Source: Panaeolus papilionaceus (taxonomy: Eukaryota > Basidiomycota > Agaricomycetes > Agaricales). From it: a stretch of DNA of 64,000 nt. The translations under genes and the position numbers were made by a program. Below the pieces are notes generated by a model that saw only the letters and a program-made list of their open reading frames with translations, ran no database searches and was not told the origin of the DNA. The stretch is from positions 1,860,001 through 1,924,000 of the forward strand of contig JADNRZ010000001.1 of assembly GCA_015501605.1 (NCBI GenBank), given 5' to 3'. Shown here in pieces: positions 22,199 through 32,434 of the stretch (its first letter is position 1; each line of letters opens with the position of its first letter).

Positions 22199-23846
22199 AT
22201 GCGTCCTGATACTCCAGTTATTACAGGCTACTATCGTTACACTGACATTTGGTACGAATGGTGAGTTCTCATCTAGTCCTCTATCGTGGTGATCATCGCT
22301 GAGAGACTCTCTATGCACCAAGGCATCAGGCTTTGCCCAACCAAGAGGATGCAAAACCGCTCAAGGCAATCTTGGGTATTTTGAGATTATTTCCCTAGCC
22401 TGACAATGTGTTCATGTCCTTTTTTCTAGCTCATGACTCTCTCGTCCATCCGGAGCACCCACTTCATATCGAGGGCGTAAATGGAGTGCAACTTTATCTT
22501 GGTAATTCGAAGAGCCTAATAAAATTTTCGGTATTATGACCTACTTACTATTATCTAGGTATTTTTCACACTGGTGAAGCGCGATTGTTATTCTCCTCTG
22601 CCCAAGTCGATTACGTCCGATACTGGCTCCATGCGGTGCGACTCACGAAAGAGATGGTCCCTCTGCCGTATTCAGACTGCCTGTTAACCCAAGCAAACCT
22701 GAGGACAGTATCTCCTGTTGTCTACTCGGATGGTTTTTCTTTGAGAAACGCGATCAAGGTATGATTTGCGCGTGTCGTCCCTTTGTGCTGGGCAATGGCC
22801 TGATCCAATGAAAGGGCATCGACAAAAACAATCGACGACTCAAAGGGTCAAAGCACCCCTATGTCACCCAATGTCGCCTTGCGTTCGAAGACGTCCGGGC
22901 TCGATGGAGCTCTAAGAAAGGCGTCTGGTTTGCACTCGATTTTGAAGCCTGGGAGCGCGACCATACAATCCTTACCGAATTCGGGTGGTCACTCGTTCGA
23001 TGGGAAGACGGTAAAGAGATCAAGGAGAAGGGTCACCTCATCGTAGACGAACGTCAAGTCTATAAGAACACGCAGTTTGTCAAGAACTACAACCCCGAAT
23101 CTCGCTATGTGCGTACCAGATGTTATCCTGATTCGCTCACTGGCTAACAATAAACACAGCGATTCCATTTCGGCACGCAAGAAATAGTCAAGCTTGCTGA
23201 TTTCAAACAAAGGATCATAGGCATGTTCGACAACTTGATGCAATATGCTCCTGTTTATCTCGTATTCCACAACGACTCGCAAGATCTCAAGTGAGTGGTC
23301 TGCTGTTCAACAGTCATCAGACACTGCCCTAATATCATCTCAGATATCTCAAGCAACTTGGTATCGAGTTAGAGAATGTTTCTTATCTCCCTCCGGTAGA
23401 CGGTTCACCACATCAGGACCTATTCAATGTTGACACCGCCGATCTCATTGCTGCTTTGCTCGGGTCAGACAAGGGTGAACAGAAGGGGCTGGAAAAGATG
23501 TGTCGCTTGCTTTCTATCCCCATACAAGACTTGCACAATGCTGGCAATGACGCATGCGTAAGTCCAAATCGAAATGCGGAAACAACTAGTAAAATTAATA
23601 TGCCACTTTCAGTTCACGATGCTTGCATTGGAGGCAATGGCCTCTGGTCCTCCTGTCGACGAACAGAAAGAGAAGAGGTGGCCGAATCAAACGCCAGCAA
23701 ACAATGTCAAGGTTGAGTTGAAGGAATGGCAAGAGGACAGCGATTTTTCAGATACAGAAGGGATCATGGGTTACAACATGCGATCGTCTGTCTCTCCTCC
23801 ACCTGCTTATCAAGAATCCATCGACGTTGCAAACCAAGCAGCATGA
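22199..23846 (+). CDS. RNase-H-fold protein of the Gfd2/YDR514C family
   Basis: The family has a DEDDh-like exonuclease fold. Yeast Gfd2 was linked to mRNA export through Dbp5; biochemical activity is little known. The ATG at 22199 gives MRPDTPVITGYYRYTDIWYE. Later exons give YVTQCRLAFEDVRARW and the exonuclease-I-like strand GVWFALDFEAWERDHTILTE with FGWSLVRW. HFGTQEIVKLADFKQRI, then YLVFHNDSQDLKYLKQLGIE (ExoII-like) and LFNVDTADLIAALLGS follow. SIPIQDLHNAGNDACFTMLA is the ExoIII His and Asp. All DEDDh positions (D and E, D, H..D) appear to be present. The C-terminal tail is acidic and Ser/Pro-rich, ending ESIDVANQAA. About seven introns are present. Confidence 0.82.
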
Positions 23847-24063
23847 ATTATGGTATCGGGCTGCCTGTGGAATTACCAAGTCCTTCCTATGTACAAAATG
23901 TATTGTAAATTGTATCTTGAACTAGAGTGAACCATTTATGCCGGTTAGACGTGAAAAAGTGAGCGTAATCAAGATCATGAGAACATTAGATGATCCGTAG
24001 ATATTAGGTTGTAGGATTGTTAGAAAGGGATATGTAGCTCAATGGATGAATAGAGGAAGGCGT

Positions 24064-25803
24064 TCAGTCCTCTTTTTCGTTGTCAGGTTCATCATCGCCC
24101 TCGTCGTCGGATCGGTCATCATCTGCTTCTGCTGTAGCAATTGCTCTAAAAGAAAATAAGTGTCTGTCCAAGAGTAATCCATGAGAACAACCCACCGGAT
24201 CAGGATTTTTACCATAAGGGAATACCAGAAGAGATTGAGTAGTTGGAGCAAGAGGAGAGGTAAAAAGATTTGATACCGCATCCAGGCTGGCATGTAAATG
24301 CCCTCGCTCCAGCTCCATCGCCTTGTCCATTCACTGCTCAAGCCAAATCCATCAGCAGGTTTCCGTTGGTTGGTTGTGGGTCAATGACTTACGGAACGTT
24401 AGGTGATTCAGACCAGACAGACCATAGGATATGGAGATTAAGGTAGTGGCGGAAGTAGCTGATAGTAGTGCTTTAGTGTGTAATAATACATGCGCATATA
24501 GGATCAACTCACGTCCAGACACCAAAGAACACGAGGAAAGAGTAGACTTTTGCCTTGTTCCATTGGATATAGTTTAGAATCTTGGAGAACTAAAATAAAG
24601 CATGATTAATAATTCCTGAGTACCAGGTTGAATTGAACATACAGCCAAGAATGCATCGGGGATATCCATGCTCATGTAAACAGCATTTCCAATATATGTC
24701 ATATTGACGAGATAACTCCATCTAAGGCAAGGTAAACATAATGAACCAATGAGGTGACTGAATTTGCGAACCCGACGAGCCAGAGTGTTACAAAGTGGTG
24801 AGCAACGAGTTCCGCGTAGTCTTTGCGCGGCTTCTCGAGCCCCAGGAGAAGAACGAGAAGTTGTTGGCACCAATAGGAGAATTGCATAAGATAATATCGC
24901 TTAAGGTCTGGTTTCATATCCCAGTGGGGATAGTCTAAATGAATGTTAGTTTTTGTTCTATGCGAAGTCAAAAGTGGAGGGATCAACCTTGCCAAAATTC
25001 GGTGGTGTTGTACCAAGACGACAGTAACTGGTTCATGACGCGCTGAAGGAACACGAGTGAGAAACCAAAAAAAATAAAATTGAAAGGGTTTTAAAATACG
25101 AACGTATCCACAGGCACCGAAAAAGGAAAAATAGATGAGGGCATAAACCTGTTCACCGAAGCGTTCAATTTTGGATTGGCGCTTTAGTCCGAAATATTTT
25201 GCAAGTGGACCAGAGATGTTAATGGTGATGGCTTGACGAATGAAGGAGAAAAACACGATATAGTAGGCTAGGAAAAGCAAATCCTGCCACGTCTTTTGGT
25301 AACGGGGGTCGTCAGGTTTGGATGTTGGGACATAACCGGAGAGGAGGAACAATGGCGCAAAGGGGTTAGAGACGCCTGGTTGTACGTATGGCGCTAGAAG
25401 TTCCCAATTGGTATATAAGACGACGGGGAGAAGGATGATCTTGAATGAAATATCTGAGAAAAGGAGTCAAGAGTAAGGTCGTGAAGGGTTTATGAGGGAA
25501 CGCACAAGGGTCTACAATCCAGCGAACGAGTAGAGAACGCTTTGAACGCTGGGCTTCAAACGCTGCATGAAGAGCTGGAGATGCACTGCGTGGAGGTGTA
25601 GCAGCATCTAATGGCCTATAAAATGAAAATAAGAAAATAATAATAATAATAGGAGAATTGAAACATACGTTTGAGGTTCAAAAGCACCAGTCAAATGATG
25701 ATTTTTGTCACTGTTGAGCTAGTTATAATAAAACAAATGAAAAGATATAATAAAAGTGAAATTATTACTCTATGTGAATTGGGGCTGGTTGTTTTTTGCC
25801 CAT
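24064..25803 (-). CDS. Ceramide synthase (Lag1/Lac1, TLC domain)
   Basis: An ER enzyme that N-acylates sphingoid bases. The ATG at 25801-25803 opens MGKKQPAPIHIDSDKNHHL. Several membrane segments follow, with YQKTWQDLLFLAYYIVFFSF and FGACGYRVMNQLLSSWYNTT. The TLC core has YPHWDMKPDLKRYYLMQFSY and WCQQLLVL, LEKPRKDYAELVAHHFVTLW (catalytic His pair) and, across an intron, LVGWSYLVNMTYIGNAVYMS with MDIPDAFLAFSKILNY. The spliced frame here restores the Lag1 motif SY..N.T.IG....MD..D. The C-terminal exon is an acidic tail (AEADDDRSDDEGDDEPDNE) with casein-kinase-2-like sites, known in yeast to control Lag1/Lac1. There are about ten introns. It is divergent from REX3 across about 160 bp. Confidence 0.93.
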
Positions 25804-25962
25804 ATTGAAAAAGACAATAATTTGGTGAACAAGGGATAACAATTTCAAGAGGAGGACAGTTGAACTATTTCTAGTCATATGACTTATATGTATCATTACT
25901 TGTACAGTACACGTGAGATTGTAATGAGTTTACTTTATTTCTGTTTCATTCAAAGTGTAACA

Positions 25963-27859
25963 ATGTTTGCCAACTTGGGTCTCTTTAAAAATCTTAGTTG
26001 TCCACAATCAGAGTCTTGTACACGTATAAACTGTCCTTTCTCTCATTCTCAGAACATTCCCCCTCCCAAGCAACTCAATCTACTGCCTCAGAGCCAGAAC
26101 CCTGCAAAAACAACACCCGCGTCTGTCATCCGAAAGGCCCCTGAGTCTGCACCTCTTGTACCCACCAAACGTCCTGCTGTCCCTTCACCTCAGAAACCTC
26201 TACCGTTGTCTCAAGGGCCTCCTAGGAAACTTCAAAAAGTTGGCACTTCAGCTCAACCACGAGCACTTCCTTCTTCTGCTAGGTCCGAGGTCAGCTTCAA
26301 AGTCATGTACTATCCCTTGCACATTCGGCCATCTAAACCTTCAGCAGTCAGATGCACCCGTTCTCAGAGTTACCCCTGCCCAATCACTTGTACCGGTACC
26401 AGTCAGACAGGTATAATTATATTATCTTGCTTCTAACCCCGCTTTTTGTTAACATGCATGAATACAGACAATGCTCAAAACCCTTTACGACCATTTCGTT
26501 ACACTCTACAAACAGGTTCTTCCTACTAACCCAACACTCGCTGCTGAACACGCCTTGAGACAAGAGGAGGAGGTTTATACCCAATCCACTAAACTTACTT
26601 ATCGCAATGTGAGTTCCTTGTTCTCTTGGTCTTCACCTTTTCATTTACTCTTACTCAGGCTGTCATACAATCTGTTGCTGCCTTAAAAAGACGCCCAGCG
26701 CCAGACAACATTAATCATCCATCAATAGGTACAGATGGTGATTTAACGCGACGAGCAGAAGAGAAAAAGGCACTCGAAAGCTTGAAACTGTCTGCCGAAC
26801 TGCTGGAACCTCTCATTCACTCTGTTTCCGACCTGAAGACTTGGGGTTATTTTGTAGAAATACCTCTTGGACCTGGTGGTGACGCCCCATCTCTGGAAGG
26901 AAAAATAGCAAAGTGCGAAAGGTGTACACAGTATTATGTCGTCAAACCTTTACAAGAGACTGGCAATTGCACTTATCATTGGGGTAAACCATATACAACT
27001 CGGGTCAACGGTCAGTGATCTCCTTAGCCCCCAATGCTTAACTCAAGCTTTCATAACTCCAGGGGAGCGTCAACGAACGTACACGTGTTGTTCTAGATCT
27101 ATGGATAGTGAAGGTTGCTCGCAAGGTGTACATGTGTTTTATGAGTCTGCCCCAGAAGAGTTGCATTCTCGCCACGCCTTTTCCTTTCTGCCGTCACCCT
27201 TCCCAAATCGGACAGCTCTGGATGTCGCTGCTCTTGATTGCGAAATGGTATACTCCACGGGAGGCTTTCGTGTAGCTCGGGTTTCTGTTGTGGATGGCTC
27301 AGGTCAGGAGGTCTTTGACGAAGTCATCAAAATGGATGATGGCGTCGACGTCATGTACGTCGCACTTTTTGCCTATCACCTACTCTTTTTGAAGTTGTCA
27401 CCCTCCCGAAGAGATCTTAACACCAGATTTTCCGGCATCAGTGAAGAGAAGTATGCTTCAGCGTCACGCACCCTTGCTTCTGTTCGGGAGGCGCTCAACG
27501 CCTTGATTGACACTCAAACAATTCTTATTGGGCATGCACTGGACAACGACTTGAAGACGTTGCGAATCATTCATCACAGATGCATTGATACCGCAATATT
27601 GTTTCCACATCGAGCCGGTCTTCCCTATCGTCGTTCACTCAGAGAATTGTACGCCCCTTCACTTTAATTCTCTCCGAACAATCGCGTTTAACCGACATGC
27701 AACAGAGTGAGAGAGAATCTTGGAAGACTTATACAAACTGGAGATGCAACTCAAGGACATTCATCGATTGAAGATGCCAGCGCCACCTTGGATTTGGTGA
27801 GGTGGTTGGTCATGAACGGTAAACAGACATCTTCCAAGCCTCCTAATCCTTCTTCGTGA
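25963..27859 (+). CDS. REX3: RNA exonuclease Rex3 (DEDDh)
   Basis: Rex3 trims the 3' ends of structured RNAs such as RNase MRP RNA in yeast. The ATG at 25963 opens MFANLGLFKNLSCPQSESCT with RINCPFSH, a CCCH zinc finger. A Pro/Lys-rich linker follows, then TMLKTLYDHFVTLYKQVLP and the conserved central region LKTWGYFVEIPLGPGG with a zinc site (CERC...C..H). The exonuclease domain has ExoI ALDCEMVYSTGGFR. An intron (GTACGT... to CGAAG, about 27355-27412) restores VIDLNTRFSGIS. ExoII is GHALDNDLKTL and ExoIII is CIDTAILFPHRAG with HSSIEDASATLDLV. All DEDDh residues are present. The last exon ends at the TGA at 27857-27859. The N-terminal finger favours Rex3 over Rex4 or Rex1. Confidence 0.9.
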
Positions 27860-28032
27860 GATCTATATGTATACCTTGTCAGATTACCTTTCGTGTACGT
27901 TGTATGTACTGCGTGCATCAGGGAGTATTAGTTAGTTCGACGTGTGATTCGCATGATAAGATATATTGTGTATGATGTGTGTGTGTAAATTACATTGATT
28001 TATAAGACGCAGGTTATTGCAAGAGTACATGG

Positions 28033-29541
28033 TCAGAATAATGTTATTGATACAACCTGAGACAGGACCGTCACTTCTAATATGATTCCATCGTAGCCGT
28101 GTACTGAGGTCTGGATTAAAAGACGTCGAAGGGACGCAGGAATTTACCACTCACAATGTGTCGTTGAGTTTGGAAGGTTGAGATGCTCTTCGTCATCCGT
28201 CCTGTCTAGAATCATCGAAGGTGGTGTGTCTGAACGAGGGCTCAGGAAATGACCGATCGTTTCAAACTATTTAATTGACGACGAATATGAGGGCATGTCT
28301 GCAAAGAGCGAGGTAGTACTGACGCGGTCATAGAAGCGTTTCCTGGGTGGTGTATCTATTCGAAGGTCAGCTATGGGGATTGACTGCAACGAAGAAAGAG
28401 TACCAACCATCTTCATCGTCCTCAGGAAGGCCCTCTATTTCCCAATTACAGCGTTTATACCGTTGGAATAATGGAGAGCCAGGCTGATGATATGACTGTG
28501 ATTACTTTGATTGGAGCAAGGATCGAGGCGAACCACTCACCACATTGGTATGCAGAACGATCTTCTTGACGGTGTGTGTACTCTCGGATATCAGAAAGTC
28601 AATTCCATGCTGAAAATAGTTGTAGAAGTCTGTACAAACCAATTAGTGCTTTTCTGATTCTGCGTGCATGGACTTACAGCCCGAGTCAACCTGATCTCCC
28701 CTCTGTGTTGCGGCATGGATCTTCATTCGTTCATCGTCTTTGTAATGTGTTCGAAGGGGTGTACCGAGTTCTAGTAGCAGATCCTGAGCAGTGGTCTCTC
28801 CTAGCTTAATGTGCACCGAGGAGTTGCTCGACGTAGGGTAGAAATACAGCGTTACACCCTCATGGACCTGTATTAGTTACTATCAGCTTATACCCTCCAT
28901 GGAACTAACAACCGCCAAACAAACTTTAGCCACAGCTCTTGTAATGTCACCGACCATTGGTGAGCATTCCATAACTTCGTCCAGAGCATCCCGTATTTTA
29001 CCCTCCGGCTCGATTTGAGAAATAAGAATACGCTTGACTTCTTGCGTTCGATCACCTGCTTGTGGTGACTTCATCCCTTCTGTGAGACCGTCTTCCTCAA
29101 AGCTAAACCACAATCCTGGATAGCGCAGCTCATCGCCTGGATATGTTGGTCCAAACACCTTACTAACTCCTACGCGGCGCAACACATCCTTTGGAGAGGA
29201 CATAACCGTGTCTTGATAGCGTACAGTGACAGGGGGATTGGGATCCCGAAGCCTGCGGATGCATATGGTGTGCAATCTCTGGTGTTTACCCGTGAAAAGA
29301 AGATCAAGATGAGGCTTAACGTGAACAATTATAGGGGTAGTAGCAGTAGTATCTGGATCGTATTTAACTTCGATTTGAGGGTACTTTGCCGGATTTCGCC
29401 TTAAAGTGTCAAGCAGAGTCCAAAGGGATGTCCCTGTAAGCAATATCAGTCCTAGATGACCTAAACATCGGACGGCATACCAATCTCGAAGATGTCAAAT
29501 CCATTCCCTGGTTTTAAATCCACATCCAAAGCTGAATACAT
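28033..29541 (-). CDS. PHAF1 / UPF0183 family protein
   Basis: The human homologue PHAF1 (C16orf70) binds BCAS3 at phagophores; fungal members are barely studied. The ATG at 29539-29541 gives MYSALDVDLKPGNGFDIFEI. An intron then leads to GTSLWTLLDTLRRNPAKYPQ, matching the family's 'G.SL...L..L......' opening. PHLDLLFTGKHQRLHTICIR, the family's 'L.F....QRL..I' block, and KVFGPTYPGDELRYPGLWFS follow. Later come GVTLYFYPTSSNSSVHIKLG, GTPLRTHYKDDERM and YFYNYFQHGIDFLI. Through a final intron the protein ends HLHGYDGIILEVTVLSQVVS, closing at TGA (28033-28035). The tail parallels the human terminus, which supports full length. About seven introns are present. It shares a 192-bp promoter with DPB2. 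Confidence 0.87.
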
Positions 29542-29694
29542 GATGGATGGACGGGGTATGAGATCAATGTAATGGTTCAAGATGATACTGAGCTACAGGT
29601 TCCAAATTGGGAAAGTCTATCATCGCGTGGCGCGTGTGGCTCATTGCCCAATTCGAGTCGAGAACAACTCTTAACAGCTAACTGCCAACTATTC

Positions 29695-29720
29695 ACGCGT
29701 CTGTGTCTTTATAAACGCGT
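29695..29720. promoter_or_regulatory. Two MluI cell-cycle boxes upstream of DPB2
   Basis: ACGCGT occurs at 29695-29700 and again at 29715-29720, 20 bp apart and within 40 bp of the DPB2 ATG. In yeasts this is the MBF binding site driving G1/S genes, including DNA polymerase subunits. Binding here is inferred from motif and context. The very short distance to the ATG implies a short leader. Confidence 0.6.
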
Positions 29721-29733
29721 CCAACTCTTTGAG

Positions 29734-31930
29734 ATGTCAGATAGTCGCCAGAGAATCATTATTAAGGTGGATTCAGCAAAATTTGGTTCTTCAGAAGGCG
29801 TCATTACTGATGAAATAATTTCAGGTTTTTAGGAAATTTAGCAATTCTTTGGGTCCTGATGCTTTGGAAACAATCGAGAGGATACTCGATGAGCATGAAA
29901 TCGCAGATGAGGACATAGAGTCTAGCCTAGAGACTCTCGCAAAGGAATACAACAAACAGGATGGTGAGTATAGGACAATCTTTCATGACGCTTCCTCGTT
30001 TTGAAACATGTTATAGATGCTACAATGAAAGTGTCAGTAGAGGTGTTAAACCGGGTATACGAATCTCTGCAAGACCAAGGGGAACGTACACAAGTGGAAA
30101 AAGAGGTCATAGAGCCAGAAAACCATTTATTCATTATTGATGCATTCGAGATGCCCCGATGGACGTGGTCACCAGAGCGCGGAACCTTTGAAAAGTAAGC
30201 TATTCATATCAGTCGGAAAGGCCAGCAATTCAATCCGTATGATTGCTCAGATCACAGACACCGTCAACATTATCTGGCACTCCAGAGTCTCGTAGCACAG
30301 CCGTTCGCGATCGCCTCCATATAATCAAGCAGTGTGTCCTTAGGAATGAGCACTTTGCCCCATCCACATTGCCCTCGAGGGACCGAGAAAAACTTGTAAC
30401 GGTATGCATGCAATTTTTACATGTAGTAACATCTCTGATGGCTTAACAGCTGAGATCGACGAAACAACTGCTGGGCCGTTTTGGTGAACGCTTTTTGTTG
30501 CTTGGGATGCTGGCATACAACAAAGAAGGCAAACTGTGTTTAGAAGATGCCGATGGGGTTGTGGAGTTGGATTTTTCAACATTGGTGAGTCTTCGAGTGC
30601 GTTTGGATAGTAAAAAGGCTAGCACCGACGAGTATTAGGATGAACCAGGAGATGGATTGTTTACAGAAGGTTGTTTCGCCCTGGTCGAGGGGCAATACAC
30701 CGAAGAAGCTACCCTTCAGATTGTTGCTATTGGCCAACCCCCCTGCGAATCTAGAGCGACTTCAAGGTACATACTATCATTTATTGCAGCGGTATTAGAT
30801 ATATTCTTGACTGAAGGTCCATTTATGGCCATATCGATTTCCTTGGAAAGGGTGCAACATCACTCTTAGAAGATGTAAGCAGCACACCATTATTTGAACG
30901 TACGCTGACGGACTTTGGTCTAGGTTCAATTTCGCAGGAGGGTTCATGAGGAGCTTCCCGATCTCAACTTCTTTTTCCTATCCGACGTTTGGCTGGATCA
31001 CCCGCAAACCCTTCCTGGCTTACAGCGGATGTTCGATAATTGCGTTGAAAATGACTACATACCTAAGGTCATAGTGATGTGCGGCAATTTCACCAGCAAA
31101 TCGATATCCCATGGAAGCGGACGCGATGTCCAACGGTATCAAGGTTAGAGCCTTGGTAAACCTCAACCATAAGTGCACTAACCCCGTCCTCTAGATAACT
31201 TTGATGCACTTGCAGACCTGATCGCCTCATATCCTGTCATCATGCGACATACACATTTTGTATTTGTACCAGGACCTCTGGATATCACAGTCAATTCTAC
31301 ACTTCCACAGAGGCCTTTACTCTCAACGGTTGTTGGAAGGCTGAAGAGCCGGGTTCCGAAAGTCCATTTTGCCAGTAATCCATGTCGTATCAAGTTCTTC
31401 GACCAGGAGATTGTCGTCTTCCGCGAAGATTTGATGGCTAAAATGCTGCGAAACGTAGTTGGCCCGGGTATCAAACCTGGTGTGAAAGGCGAATACCTCA
31501 AACGATTTGTGAGTCTCTGCCAATTACCCTAGAATGCTTTATGACATGTCTGATGCGCGATCAACTAGTTGGTACAATCCATTTTGGATCAAAGCCACCT
31601 TTGTCCTCTTACCATCAATGTTCAACCCGTTCTCTCTGACTACGCGCACAGCCTACGTCTCTACCCATTACCAACAGTTGTGAGTACATCTCTCGAGACA
31701 TGTTATGACGTTCAACAAATATGAACCAGCTGGTCCTTGCGGATAAATATGAGGGGTACAAGGTGACTTATGCGGGGTGCCATGTTTTCAACCCAGGTCG
31801 TTTCGTAGGCAAATCTTTAGTGTTTTCGACTTATACCCCTGCTGAGGTGAATTCAGAAGAATGGTATGATTTAACCTTGTTTTTAATTCAATTTGATGTT
31901 GAACATTCACCATAGTGTAATGAATATTAA
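29734..31930 (+). CDS. DPB2: DNA polymerase epsilon subunit B (Dpb2)
   Basis: The essential second subunit of the leading-strand polymerase, linking it to the GINS-containing helicase. The ATG at 29734 gives [20 protein letters not shown], then [20 protein letters not shown], the N-terminal helical domain. [10 protein letters not shown] and [20 protein letters not shown] follow. The OB and inactive calcineurin-like phosphoesterase domains carry [40 protein letters not shown], and [51 protein letters not shown] and [20 protein letters not shown] come next. The C-terminus has [20 protein letters not shown], and a last tiny exon ends CNEY at the TAA (31928-31930). The order matches the B-subunit family throughout. 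About eleven introns are present. Confidence 0.94.
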
Positions 31931-32434
31931 CGAGGATAATTAATGCTTCATCATGACCATTTTCTTTGAAATGCCTTCCAGATGTAATTATTGTACTATC
32001 GACATACATGAGCAAGCTGTACTTGAATAATATATAAAATGTGCCGAGTTTGAGTCTTGACGAAAGAATGATCCGTCTGAATGTTTCATCAATTTGTTGA
32101 TGGAGGCAATACACAAAGTCGCGGTAGCCGTAAGTAATGGTGTATTGTGTAATCCCCACACATGTAGGAGTTGTACTCGGCGACCACCAACATCAACTTG
32201 TCCACTCCGCCAATTGCAACATTTATCGACTCAATCTCTATCTCACCATTACATTCTCTACATCCATTGTATTATATGTATAATCAACGTTGCTCTCTAT
32301 AAGTAACTGTCATACAGACCCTTCTTCAGCGGACAACAATAACCCTCTTGCGTCAAAATCGGCCATTTCACATTTTAATATTATTTGCTTTGCCATAAAG
32401 AGTGAGCGCATCTTACCCTTCCACTTAATATGAA
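31931..32434. other. Spacer between DPB2 and FMP27
   Basis: About 500 bp between two plus-strand genes. AT-rich near 31940-32040 (DPB2 3' UTR), then CA/CT-rich toward the FMP27 start. Nothing else is recognised. Confidence 0.4.
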
